From assembly GCA_963971425.1 (NCBI GenBank), contig OZ020523.1:19759105-19823104 (forward strand): 64,000 nt of DNA. The letters run 5' to 3'. The notes beneath the pieces are model-generated. The model searched no databases and was not told where the DNA came from. It saw only the letters and a list, made by a program, of their open reading frames with translations. Origin of the DNA: Bryoerythrophyllum caledonicum. Taxonomy: Eukaryota; Streptophyta; Bryopsida; Pottiales; Pottiaceae. Position numbers and translations under genes: made by a program. Below are positions 10,652 through 21,545 of this stretch, piece by piece; position 1 is the first letter of the stretch; the number at the start of each line of letters is the position of its first letter.

Positions 10652-12583
10652 AAACAAGGTGTCACCTTTGAAACTGTTGTGTACAGATCATGTGGGAGCC
10701 TTTTCCAAGGTGTGGGTATGTGAGCGGAGAGCAGTGAGCAGAGAAAGAGAGCAGAAATCCTAATAGGGTTTTTGTACTTGTGGAATTTTATTTTTTCTAA
10801 TTTTTTTTAGAAGATTTTGATATAATTGTAACCAAAGTTTTTCAAATGTATATTTTAGAAACTAGAGCTCACTTCATGGATAGTGATGTCATCAGTGGAA
10901 CATTTATCTATTTTTAATTTTTGTAGTGTTCTTCTTAGTATTTACCTTTGATAAAGTTTGATCACTTCTATACAATTTTTATGTTCTTTATGTGTTGATT
11001 TGGAGTGGACATGATTTATAAGTGGAAGTTGATTTTAATCCTTTCTTTTTCAATGAAAATAATATTGAAAAGCCTCTTTAATATTGTGGTGAGTTGTCTA
11101 TTTAGTGAGAGACTAAATGGTTGTTACACATGACTTGATAGCTTATCATACTACTAAAATCATAATCTGCGCAGTAAACCACGCAGCGATCAATTGCGCA
11201 GTCAACCGTGCAATGAACTACAGAAACGTTGCAGTCAACCGGGCAATTAACCATGCATTTTTCATCCACTATGGATGAAAATTGTATGCGGCGGATGAAA
11301 TCGTCGCAGATGATGAAAAACAGACTGTGGATGAAAAATTGCACAGTTGATGAAAAACAGACTAGATGAAAAAAATTTGGCGGACGAAAAACAGACTGTG
11401 GTTGAAATTTTTAAAACTACATTAAATTGGTTGGACCAATGGGTTGCAAAGCAAGCGTCAACCGCTAGATGAATACTAAAATTCTATCCAATTTTTCTTA
11501 CAAGTCATAAACAATTGATGTATATAAATTTTGTTTTTAGATGTTGCCTCTAACTTGATGGACTATTTAAAAAAAGCAATTTTTTCAACAATTCATAAAA
11601 CACCATATTTGATATATTGGGAGATTCAGTGACTCCCAAATTAACACATGTAGATCATAAGAGCTAAAGTGCACATCTAAACTCTACAATATGGAGGGAT
11701 ATGAGTTTCCATTAAATTGGGAGGTAATGTTTTCTACAAAAACCCCTAGAAAAATAAGTACTACAGATAACATTACATTACAAATCTAACTATAATATTG
11801 AAAAGAAGAACACATTAATTGACACTTCTTTTATGCCACATATGTTCATTGAATATCAATAGCTAAATATTCACACTCGATCCTACTAACCCGGATTAAC
11901 ACCATGCTCCAATTTAGCTAAAAGTGAGCTAAATGACGGACAAATATCCACTTGTAAGAGAATTAGCTAAACACATTTTGATGAGCCCTTTTTTATTTAA
12001 AAGAATTTCAATTCTCCTTGTGGAATACACATTGGCAAAAAAAATGTATAATGAGTTTCAAATGATGGTGCTCAGAAGTGGGAAAAAAATTGCACACACC
12101 ACCTCTTTTCGAACTAAAGTGTCCCCATCACTTAGAGGTGCAATGAACTCAAAAAGGAAATTCCACACACTTTAGCTCCACTTGACCTAAAGTGCGCACC
12201 ATTACTAAGTACACTGAACTAAATAAGAAGATTTGCTCACACTTTAGCTCCACTAGAGCTAAAGTGCGACCCAACATTTACTTTCTATCATTCACCATGA
12301 AGGCAATTACTGGTATTATTGGTTTCAAGACTAGAAGCAATTTACCACATTGTTATTATAAAAAGAAAATAAAACATACTGCAAATTATCACCGATACAC
12401 AAAAAGAATGGAGAGAATATTTCATAGCAATCATTGGCATTACATATTATAGTCATACAGAGTGTAAATTAATGAAATACAAATATCTATAATCTCAGCA
12501 CCAATGGATCTAACCATACTACATGAAGTATTACGCATCAGAATCTAAAATCTAGGAAAAGGAAATCCATTTATCTAAGTCTA
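10652..12583. other. AT-rich intergenic region
   Basis: No gene is supported. Positions about 11155-11400 hold short direct and inverted repeats built on GATGAAAAACAGACTGTG and GCAGTCAACC. Positions about 11590-11640 (ACACCATATTTGATATATTG, GGGAGATT) match the inverted-repeat element at 18.9-19.2 kb. Palindrome-like blocks begin near 11905 and continue at 12171-12265, listed separately. Confidence 0.5.
12171..12265. repeat. Palindromic repeat, long-loop form, two copies 72 bp apart
   Basis: Two copies of an inverted repeat with arms CACTTTAGCTC and GAGCTAAAGTG around a short loop start at about 12171 and 12243. The first is imperfect (GACCTAAAG on the right arm). The spacer has CACCAT(C)ACT, GTGAACT and AAGAA blocks, as in the copies at 18.3 kb and 20.3 kb. 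An isolated related block (TTTAGCT..GAGCTAAA) sits near 11910. The copies flank the 3' side of the DUF7869-type pseudogene. Confidence 0.65.
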
Positions 12584-15418
12584 TTACGATTCGGACCTAG
12601 CAAGTGCTTCCAAGGAGGCCTTGATAATTGCTACTTGTCCCTTCGGAATTTTTGTAGTTGAATCTTGCACATGACCTCCATCCCTCTTTGAAGACCTAGG
12701 TTTCCATGCTGTTAACATTGAATCGGTACTCTCCCACGTTATGGCTATCCCCTTTTCAATTGTCCAGCGAAGGTTGCAATCTGTATCCCAATCTTTATAG
12801 AACTTCATAACATCCCAATCGCGCGATATAGGGTGGATACGCACGGTGTTTGGCATATCCGGGTTAGAATTAGGATCTGAAACTGCTTCAGCAAATCAAA
12901 ATGGGCGCTCGTCCCCATCACAAGGCCGCAATGCAACAAAATAGCCAGCAACAAGATCACGACCAACTCTAAAAGAAGGAGGTAGACGATCGCGTCTTTG
13001 GCCAATAAAATGCTCATCTTCACGGTACTCCTCACGAACCTCACCCTCCGCTGAGAACTCATCTTCAATGGCATGGGCAATTCGCGTCGTCGGCCAAAAG
13101 CCGTCTACCAATGATATCGGCGTATCCATTGGAATAATCAGAGCAGCTCTAACATCACGCCAATAATACGAAAGTGGCTCAAAACGCGATCGGGCTTCAA
13201 CAGACTCCCGCGATGATTGCTCCCAGTGATCGATGAATCCTGAAAGTCCCTTCACCACCTCATGGAGATGCCGCATCATAGAAGGCTTCAATGCATCAGA
13301 TTCCCCGCGAGGCCATAAAGATCTTCCTTCACAATCCTCCTTCCACAATTTGATGCCACTACCTTCTCCTCCTTTAGGAAGCCAATCCTCATCATGACAA
13401 AGGATTTTATACTTCATTACCGGACAACCACTTGAGTCCACATAAAACTTGAACTGATGAGCCTTTGTATGACCCTCCAAAGCTTCATCACCGTCCGCAA
13501 TCATACCCCCAATGAACTTCTTAAAGTCAGGAACCTCTTGGATGAGATGCGGGATTGTGGGAACACTCTCATTTTACATAAACGACCTCATGAGCAAAGG
13601 AATGGTTGGAAAACTCTCCTTCCTCAGTGTCATACTTCAACGTCCAAATAATGCATCTATATCATCATGTGTATGACCAACTAGCATAAAATTAACATAC
13701 ACCTCGCGGAAGATGCGTTTTGCAACAAGGAGAGACCAAAAACAGAAAACAAATCTATTTTTGTTATCACCAACTGCATTGTCCATTTGCACATTCAATA
13801 TTGGTGGCAAAGGCCTCCCTAGAATTAGGATATCTGGAATTGGCCCTAATGGATCCAAACACATCTCCGCACCCCGTAATACCGCCGCATACAATGGATG
13901 AGAACTAGATTTTGGAAAGAGTTGCTGGGACGATGACTTTGGAGGCGCCTCCAGGTCACGCAATAGTTTTGCGAACAACCCAACCGTGTAATTGGCATCA
14001 TGGGAGTATAAATCAAGGCCGTAATGGGCGTAACGCTGGTCCACATGACCATGGGCAAGCATGCCTGTGATTGCAAGAGGCAACTTCATAAGCCCATCTA
14101 AGTGCTTTGTTTTATGTGAAAAAATCGGGGAGGCGGTCTTTGAGTGATCCATCTTATCATGCATGATGGTAAGAACCTCCTGGGGCGACGACTTTGATCG
14201 AAATCGGTTCAGGTAGTACAAGTCCAGATGTGAGAAAGCAGAATCAATGTGAACCTGCATCTTCTTTTGCCACAACAGTGATGCTTGTGTTCCAGGTTGA
14301 GTAAGCTTCTTCTGATCCTGGTATTTGTCACAAGTAGAACAACGGGCGAAGTTGTCTCCACCTCTCTTGGCATAGTACTCAAGAAAGCTCACTCGCCGAA
14401 TCTTACTCAAGCTTGAGGTTGAGATTGGCGGCAATCCACAATCAACGAGATGATCATCAAGAAGCGGTATCTGATCCTTCCACTTAAAACTTGCAGGGAG
14501 GACCTTTGCCACAGCCTTCTCCCCAGATGGGAGAACACGAGACTTGTGAGGCATGTGGTCCGCATGTCTATCGAGAATGGCTCCAAGAACAGTAGTAGCC
14601 ACAACCGTATGACCTCTAGGCTTACGCAAACCGGTATTTCCATAGTGTTGAGCGGCATGACCAGCGGCAGCGTCCTTCGCATTCCGATAGAAAGTACTCG
14701 AACTTACACCCATGATTTTCATCTAGGCATGGGCACAAACGTCCACACCCTCTAGGGTCACAACCTTCCTACCCGCAGCATCTCTATGAAACTGTCTGTG
14801 AACGTCGAGTTTGATATGATTTCTGAACTGCACGATGGTCTCACTGTACAAGCGCGTCCGAAGGACTCTTATTTTATCTCTAGGGTAGTGTTGAACATAG
14901 TTTTGACTGCAACAACTATTGCTCGCAATAGCGTTAATGGAATGAGGGGTCATGAGGAATTCAGCATTCCTGGAAATTGTTGGACGTGTATTCCTTGAGG
15001 AATTGTCGTACGAACGGGAGCTCCCACCTAGAGGTCTGTTACGCTCAACCAACCAGACATTGTAAATGTCTCTAAGGCAATGATGGAAGAGACTCACACC
15101 GTTTAAAAAGACTTGTTGAATAGGCTAGGACTTAAACGAGTACCTCCACTCATCAGGAGCTTCGTCTAAAACAAAAGTACTGGATATCTGTACTACAACA
15201 TTCAAATCCCCAAGAGGACCAGAGGAACCTAGAAGTGCACTGGACCGGACATTGCGAACCAACCCCTTCGCAACGCGAACACCCGAACCATTGTGAAGCG
15301 AAACAGTCATCCCGACCCAGAGACGGCGAGGAATAACATCAAACTCAGGAAGGTCTGGGTTCACGGGAGCGTCAACATGAACATCGTCGCCCTCCGAAGA
15401 CGACATCCTGCATTCCAA
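12584..15418 (-). pseudogene. DUF7869-type protein pseudogene, intronless, five stops in one frame
   Basis: One minus-strand frame of 945 codons runs from an ATG at 15418 (or the next at about 15406, MSSSEGDD) to the end at 12584. Stops interrupt it at 15125-15127 (TAG), 14723-14725 (TAG), 13637-13639 (TGA), 13574-13576 (TAA) and 12896-12898 (TGA), yet there is no frameshift. Recognisable parts are MKIMGVSSSTFYRNA, a CSTCDKYQ zinc-binding-like motif, and VQMDNAVGDNKNRF with NFMLVGHTHDDIDALFGR, the hallmark of DUF7869 proteins. That family is widespread in algae, oomycetes, mosses and animals, is often mobile-element-like, and is of unknown function. The D and H-x-H-DD-x-D pattern could be nuclease-like, which is inference. 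All five stops could come from single C-to-T or G-to-A changes. Palindromic arrays lie on both sides. Confidence 0.72.
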
Positions 15419-15788
15419 TGAGATACATATTAAATAACCCTGACAAATAAAAATGGATAAACGCCTTGTAAAAATAGACTTTTTTTAAGAAGCATAGGAA
15501 GAGGGTAATTGATCTCGAATCGAGGTAAGGTCTGGTGCTTGAAAATAACTATGATTCAAGTGAGTTGACATGGCAGACCAGGTAAATTTAGCTCGACTCG
15601 AGGTAAACTCATGCGGTATAAGATGACAAGTATAAAATTTCATGCAATTAGCTATAATCCGAATATGAAATTATTTCACCCTTGACAAAGACAACTAAGC
15701 CCGACCCGACCTAAAATTATGACTATCAGATTCATTGTCATTTTAACTCAAGTCGAGGTAAATAGAAATAGGACATCAGGTATGTCAG
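15419..15788. other. Upstream side of the DUF7869 pseudogene with diverged palindromes
   Basis: No gene. Diverged forms of the TTTAGCTCGA palindrome occur around 15515 (ATCTCGAATCGAGGTAA), 15585 (TTTAGCTCGACTCGAGGTAA) and 15745 (AACTCAAGTCGAGGTAAA). They appear to be weathered relatives of the phased array that follows at 15789. Confidence 0.5.
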
Positions 15789-16136
15789 TTTAGCTCGAGT
15801 CGAGCTAAACTTTCCTTCAAAAGAAGGTAAGACAATTTAGCTCGACTCGAGCTAAACTATCGATAATAATATTTATCAACAGTTTAGCTCGAGTCGAGCT
15901 AAATTGTCCCAGGAAAGAAGGTAAGACAGTTTAGCTCGACTCGAGCTAAACTGTCAATACAACATTGTAAGACAGTTTAGCTCGACTCGAGCTAAACTGT
16001 CAATACAATATTGTAAGACAATTTAGCTCGAGTCGAGCTAAACTGTCTTACCTTCTTTCCAAGGACAGTTTAGCTCGAGTCGAGCTAAACTGTCCTTGGA
16101 AAGATGGTAAAACAGTTTAGCTCGACTCGAGCTAAA
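15789..16136. repeat. Phased palindrome array, eight copies at 46-47 bp
   Basis: Eight copies of a hyphenated palindrome, with 10-bp arms TTTAGCTCGA and TCGAGCTAAA around one central G or C, start at 15789, 15836, 15883, 15930, 15976, 16022, 16069 and 16116. Every core is intact. Several are extended to 14-bp arms by ACAG and CTGT. The spacers are variants of a few sequences (AAGAAGGTAAGACA, TCAATACAACATTGTAAGAC) and some occur reverse-complemented. The spacers are related rather than unique and no cas-like genes are present, so this is not a CRISPR array. It is best called a palindromic minisatellite. Confidence 0.93.
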
Positions 16137-18264
16137 CTGTCCTTCCGTGATTTTCGGCATCTTTTTAGGGATTCACATGGTAAAACTCTTCAGCATATGA
16201 ATCTGACTCTCTGTGTACTACAACCCAAATCTTCCCGTTAGTCGTCACGAAACTCGCAGTGATGCTTCAAAATCACAGTAGCAACTGGAACCACCGCAAT
16301 AACCCTACACACTGTCACATCCTAATTGCTAGAAACTGTGCACAGAGAATGCAAGAAGTATACATTGTGTACCTTATGAAGAAGACAATTGGTGCATTGT
16401 TGCCTCGAGCAAGCGCCCTGCTCAACTGTGCGTAACCTGTAGATGTTACCCTCCTCAACCTCCGACAGTTCTTCTACCTCCAGGCCTCTCCACAACAACC
16501 TTGCACAGCAACCAAAGTGAGAAGGAAAGAAATGAAGAAAGTTTTCGAGGATCGGCGAGGTCACTCACGGACACACGACCATTTCAGAATTGGCGGGAGG
16601 AAACTTCAGAATTGGCGGGGGGGCTTTTCCACAGCCCCTAAAAAGGTGCAAATTCAAAATCTTAGCGGGAAACAGAATCAACTATTTCCTGGCTGACTAA
16701 AATAAGGGAGAGTACATACCTCGAATATACTCGCACATGCGAGTTATATACAAGGTTTTAGGGTAACGCTCAGGGTTTGGGTTAGGGTTAGGTTTGGGGT
16801 TTAGGTTTAGGGATTTTAGGGTTTGGGATTTAGGGTTTAGGGTTTGGTATTTAAGTTCAGGTTTTAGGGTTCAAGGTTTAGGGTCCTTGGGTTAGATGTT
16901 ATCTTCTGATGTCATTTCATTTCAATATAATAATACTTTGAAGATTCAAGATATTGACAATTCAACTAAGGTATAGGGAAATGTCGAGAAGATATTGAGA
17001 TGATTAGAAATAATTTGTATTACAATCCAAATAGGACTTATCTATTATGTTGAAATCAAAGACCTTAACAAACAAGTAGCATTAAAAAAAAAACATATTT
17101 TATGTGCACGTGTATTTTTAGCAAAAAATTATGTATTCAAACATGCTTTGGACATCATTTCTTTGGGGTTTTTAAAATGTGCATCATGTTACTATTTTGT
17201 CATCAATCTAGAATGTGCATTCTTTGGCAAGAATCCCAAGTGTCTCCATGGTCTGGATTTGCAATTGAAATTGGTTACTAATATTTTGAATTAAAATATC
17301 TTATATTTGAGTTCGCATTGCATTATCATGAGTTTAGGGTGTGGCAGTCTAAGCATGACATGAAAGATGGAAGAATTCTTGACCATACACAATTTATTTC
17401 ATGTTTTGACGTGAAATTAAAGACTTTGTCATTTGTAACACATAGAGAGTGGAACAATATTAAAAGATTTCAACAAGGAACGGAGAGACCTCCTCATGAC
17501 AAAAAAAAGGATAATCAAAATATAAAATATAACCAATACAAAGTGTATCACTTAGTGCATCAGGCATAATTTAATGTTTGTAATGTAAGTAATTTTGAAT
17601 TTATTTATACATGCAAAAAAGGAATAATTAGTTTTTGAGCACGTTCTAGTGGTCGCAAATTATATTTGAAATTCTCAAAATTTTATAGAAGGATGATAAA
17701 AGTCATGAGGCATAATTATTAGTAATTTATTTTTTCAATGAACGTCTTCAATAAAAGTTATGCGAGCCAAAAGAGAAACTTCTCGATTGCCGGCACGTCG
17801 AGCAACCTAAAAAACGTTTTGCTATGACTCAGTATGGAATGTGATATTTTGAATACATAGAAGTAATATTAGAACGAATGATATTGTGGATAAACATGTT
17901 ATTCTTCTAGTGAAAAATAAGATTACATCCCAATTCATACATTTTCACACATTGTCACATATTATTGATTTAGGGTACCAAGAATACTTAGACTTCATAT
18001 CCACTAAAGACTAGGGGATCGTCATATTTTTTTGCTTTTTAATATTACTATTGGAAATTTAGGTCCACATATTTTGAAAACCCTTTTAAAATTCAAAAGA
18101 TTACTATTTCGCTTGTGAAATACTTATCCATAAAGAGAAGTACGGAGTTCAAAATGATTGTTTGTAGAAGTGGATATACACATTGCACATACATCAGCTC
18201 GATTTTTAGCAAAGGTGTTCACCATCACTTTGTGCAATGAATCAAAAGGAGTGTGTGCACACAC
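16137..18264. other. AT-rich intergenic region with telomere-like tract
   Basis: No gene is supported except the weak fragment at 17318-17569. Positions about 16755-16885 hold degenerate TTTAGGG/TTAGGG-like units (GGGTTAGGGTTAGG, GGGATTTAGGGTTTAGGG), a plant-type interstitial telomere-like tract. The remainder is AT-rich and without visible structure. Confidence 0.55.
17300..17569 (+). pseudogene. Possible coding fragment of unknown family
   Basis: An 80-90 codon open stretch reads EFALHYHEFRVWQSKHDMKD, then TQFISCFDVKLKTLSF and THREWNNIKRFQQ. Its composition (aromatic, basic, few low-complexity runs) looks like real protein, unlike most short frames nearby. There is no start ATG at its head. 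I do not recognise it, and it could be chance. Confidence 0.25.
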
Positions 18265-18425
18265 TTTAGCTCCAGTAGCGCTAACGTGTGCCTCATCACT
18301 GGGTGCAGTGAACTAAAAAGAAAATATGCACAGTTTAGCTCTACTAGCGCTAAATTGTGCACCATCACTAAATGGAGTAGATCAGAAAGCAAAAATGCAC
18401 TATGTAGCTCCAGTATACAGAAGAT
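18265..18425. repeat. Palindromic repeat, long-loop form, three copies about 70 bp apart
   Basis: Copies with arms CACACTTTAGCTC and GAGCTAAAGTGTG (here often CGCTAA in the right arm) and loops of about seven bases start near 18265, 18334 and 18404. The third is decayed. Spacers share CACCATCACT, GTGAACTAAAAAG and AAAATATGCAC. This is the same family as 12.2 kb and 20.3 kb. Confidence 0.7.
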
Positions 18426-18912
18426 GGCTTCTAGAGAAGTGGACACTAATTAGGAATCCATACAATAATTGTAAAATGAACAATAAGTGTAGTGTCAAAA
18501 CTATACATCACCCAATGTCAACTACTACTCTAAATGTCAATCCTAGTAAATAGTGGAACATAAAGTTTTTTACTTGTGGACAATTAGTTTAGGAAACCTT
18601 AATCATGGTTTGATTACATCTTGAGCATCATAGTAAGGAAGGGTTGAGTGCACGTAGAAAAGCAAGAATTTGCAAGAAAGAGCTTGGGAATAATCGGACG
18701 TAGGTATGGAGCAAACGAAAAATATCAAAAATTGGACAAAGTAGAATGTAAAATATGGAGGGAAAATGAAACTGCAAGTAGAAGATTGGAAATATAAGAA
18801 CATTCTTCTGGAAACAAAAATGAGGAAAGAAAGGAATATTGGAAAAGGAAAAAACTTAAACATACAATAAATATAGAAATACAAGTAAAATACTCATTAG
18901 ATATCCATCACA
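18426..18912. other. AT-rich intergenic stretch
   Basis: I see nothing beyond short random reading frames. Confidence 0.4.
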
Positions 18913-19157
18913 TATTATAACACCATACTCATTATATTGGGAAATTTCCAGGATTTTGAAAGTTATGAACGGTTTTCCCAATAAATTTTTTTGGTGCACA
19001 TTCAGCTCGACTCAAGCTGAATATGTACCCATATTGTAGATATTGGACAAATTGCATTGTGCAAATTTATTAAATATTTGCATATTTAGGTCATTCTCAA
19101 GCTTCAAATATTATTTTGGGAGGCTCCCAATCTCCCAATATAATGAATATGGTGTTT
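18913..19157. mobile_element. Small inverted-repeat element enclosing a palindrome
   Basis: The left end has AACACCATACTCATTATATT then GGGA. The right end has TCCC then AATATAATGAATATGGTGTT, so the ends are inverted repeats of about 25-30 bp around roughly 190 bp. Near 18995 the interior holds CATTCAGCTCGACTCAAGCT, a diverged member of the TTTAGCTCGA palindrome family. A related arm occurs alone at 11.59-11.64 kb. It is probably a MITE, and no target duplication was established. Confidence 0.5.
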
Positions 19158-19796
19158 TATGCATTCAATGTGCATTATATATTCAATAAATATTCATTAA
19201 ATACTTATTGAATATTCAAATACACATTAATTTTACGTTAGAAATTTATGCACTATTCATTATCTATTCATTAACAGTGCATTAAATACTCTATAAATAA
19301 TCATTAAATATACAAATATTAATTAAACTATCATAAAATATACTTTTAAAACTTCAAACATTCATTAAGTAAAATTTAAATATTCTTTAATTGTGCATAG
19401 AAGTTTTAGATATACAAATATACATGAAGTATCCTATAAAAAATCATTACAAAGTCATTAGTTATTGGCTAATTATATGATTACACATTAAATATTCATA
19501 TGGATAATATTAAAAAATATTTAAAAAATGCAAGAGATGGGAATGAGAATAGTTGTGGATAAGACGATAAGAAATTGAGGTTGAAGATGAGATGAAGAAT
19601 AAATGCATGGCGACCGGTAGGCATAACATATTGAGCTTATACAATTTATCAAGTATCAAAATTGTGTGCTAGGGAAGAGTTTTGATAGAGGGCTATTACA
19701 AAATGAACTGTAGTAGGTAAACAAATGAGGGATAATATTCATGACAATGGTGGCTAAAACTAGTTGCCAACTTGTTGACTAATAGTGTACTAGAAA
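19158..19796. other. AT-rich intergenic stretch
   Basis: This is dominated by ATTAAATATTCATTAAATAC-like reiterations up to about 19520. No gene is seen. Confidence 0.4.
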
Positions 19797-20186
19797 TAGA
19801 GAATCTCCACCGGGGCCGAGGGACCGGGATGCGAGAATAAACACGGTAAAGCCCACTCCGTGAGGCCTAGGCCGGTGTATCAGCCCACTGGAGTGGCGGC
19901 GCCGGTTCTTCTAAACAATAAATTTAGAGAAAGTACAGGGGAGACTAAAATTCCCCGGGAGCATGTGTTCAATCATGTAATTACACGAGGGAATTTAAAA
20001 AAATCAATAAAAACCCCAAAACAAATTAGCCTACTATGGCGTAAGTGTTGGGCGCTAGCGTTCCCTCACAGTGGCCAATTCGGGGACGGTGCGGGGGGAA
20101 AAGGATAAACCCCCCTCCCTTCATCTCAAACTTGGGCACCTTCCCGCTGGCGTGGAAAATTCCCCGTCAGGGGTGGAGATGCTCTA
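19797..20186. mobile_element. GC-rich MITE-like element with TA flanks
   Basis: This is a sharply GC-rich island of about 390 bp in AT-rich DNA. The left end is GAGAATCTCCACC and the right end, reverse-complemented, is GAGCATCTCCACC, each flanked by TA. Interior blocks GACCGGGATGCGAG, TGGAGTGGCGGCGCC and ACCTTCCCGCTGGCGTGG have no coding sense. Short inverted ends, a TA target and base composition unlike the surroundings suggest a non-autonomous DNA transposon. The superfamily is uncertain. Confidence 0.5.
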
Positions 20187-20251
20187 ACTACTGGATTTGT
20201 ACCGTTACAGTAAAAGCTAAATGAAGTGAAAAGTAAAGAAAAAATTCACAC

Positions 20252-20346
20252 TTTAGCTCTATTAGAGCTAAAGTGTGCACCATCACTAAATGTAGGAAAC
20301 TAAAAAGAAAATATGCACACTTTAGCTCCAATAGAGCTAAAGTGTG
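20252..20346. repeat. Palindromic repeat, long-loop form, two copies 69 bp apart
   Basis: Two nearly perfect copies (arms CACACTTTAGCTC and GAGCTAAAGTGTG, loops TATTA and CAATA plus flanks) start at 20252 and 20321. The spacer has CACCATCACTAAATG and AAACTAAAAAGAAAATATG. These are the best-preserved long-loop copies in the window and lie about 0.8 kb upstream of the first ParB-methyltransferase-like locus. Confidence 0.8.
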
Positions 20347-21129
20347 CACCGACATTTATTTTATAATTATACAATTGCAAGATGTGGTCTTAACATACTT
20401 AATGTCAGTTTGATTCTCAAAGTAAATAATATCAAACTCATAAAAAATCAAAACGTGAATTCAAAGTAATAGAATCTTAAAATCGTAGCTTTAAAACTCT
20501 CTTAAGTGTGCTTCACCTAATAATTGGTGTAGGAGGAACTTATATACATCGATGGTAATGAATTTACTCCTTCTCTAATGTAGAAATTGAAATCCAGTCA
20601 AGTGAAAGCCAACTGATCCACTGAAAGCATAAAAGAAAACTAAACACTATAATCCTGTTTGTAACAGTAAACACTATAATCGTTCACTTCCGTCCAATCC
20701 AAGTTTGTGTATTATTGAGAAAATGCCAATTTAGAAGTTTTAATTGAGATCATACGAATGAAATTGGAAATAATCACTTTTTGTTTGCTACCTGTTCGTT
20801 GCCCCAAAATATGCAAAATTGTAGTGTTAATGGCCAAGAAAAATTGTGTAGGAAATTTACGAGTACAGAAATACAACACGCGCGTAATATCTAGAACTTA
20901 CATTAGAAAGATTAAAATGGCTTCTTGAAACTCCGGGTATCAATAATGAAGGTGAATGATTTGTGGTGCATCCATCTGTAATATCCGAGGGTCTCACCTG
21001 AATATCACGAAGGGTATCCCGAGGGTATCTCGGGAGCACCACACGGCCACAGGGTTTCGACCCTCACGGCTTTAGGTGCCCCCGAAAGTACCCCACGAAA
21101 TCGTGGCGCTCGCTTTTTCTCTTCCCTTT
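20347..21129. other. Intergenic region, possible promoter side of the 21-28 kb locus
   Basis: No gene. The last 250 bp become GC-richer. They contain the direct repeats CCGAGGGTCTC, CCCGAGGGTATCTC and CGAAGGGTATC before a pyrimidine-rich stretch (GCTTTTTCTCTTCCCTTTTC, about 21110) that could mark transcription start. This is inferred from composition only. Confidence 0.3.
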
Positions 21130-21394
21130 TCGTTGTTGTCCAGGTTTTGTGTGTGTCCGTCTCCGCGTTGTTGTTTTGTGAGTGTTGTGCGTTTATGCGT
21201 TGGTTCGTCGTTGCGAGTTTGCGGTTTGTGTTGGTTTTAGTTATCTACAGGGTTTGTTAAGTTTGTGTATATTGTAGCGTTGCGTTTAGGCTTTCGTGCG
21301 TAGTTTACTGGAGGTTAGGATTTCCTGCAGATAGGGTTTGTAGGACGTGCGATTCTTTGTTGTGTGAGTTCATGTACACTGTAGCGCTAGAGTT

Positions 21395-21545
21395 TAGGGC
21401 TGTTTGTGTGAGATTGTGTGAGTTTCTGTGAGTTTGTGAGAGTTTGTGAGAGTTTGTGAGTTTGTGAGAGTTTGCGAGTTTGTGTGAGTTTCTAGGAGTT
21501 TCTGTGAGTGTGTGTGAGTTTCTAGGAGTTTCTGTGAGCACGTAG
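21395..21545 (+). repeat. GTGAGTTT-type tandem repeats in the presumed 5' UTR
   Basis: Units such as GTGAGAGTTT and GTGAGTTTCTAGGAGTTTCT repeat about a dozen times. A looser G/T-rich tract of GTGGTTTGTGGTGG and TTCAATGTGCT units fills the following 5' UTR intron (about 21750-22010). They carry no protein sense and may affect transcription or RNA structure. Confidence 0.7.

Noticed and set aside
10094..10671. Long frames overlapping the last quinone oxidoreductase exon on both strands
   Set aside because: They are shadows produced by the high GC content of that exon. The QLAKLGGAHVTATCGG frame is the family match.
15789..16136. CRISPR-like array of regularly spaced palindromes
   Set aside because: The spacers are variants of a few sequences rather than unique, the genome is eukaryotic, and no cas genes are near.
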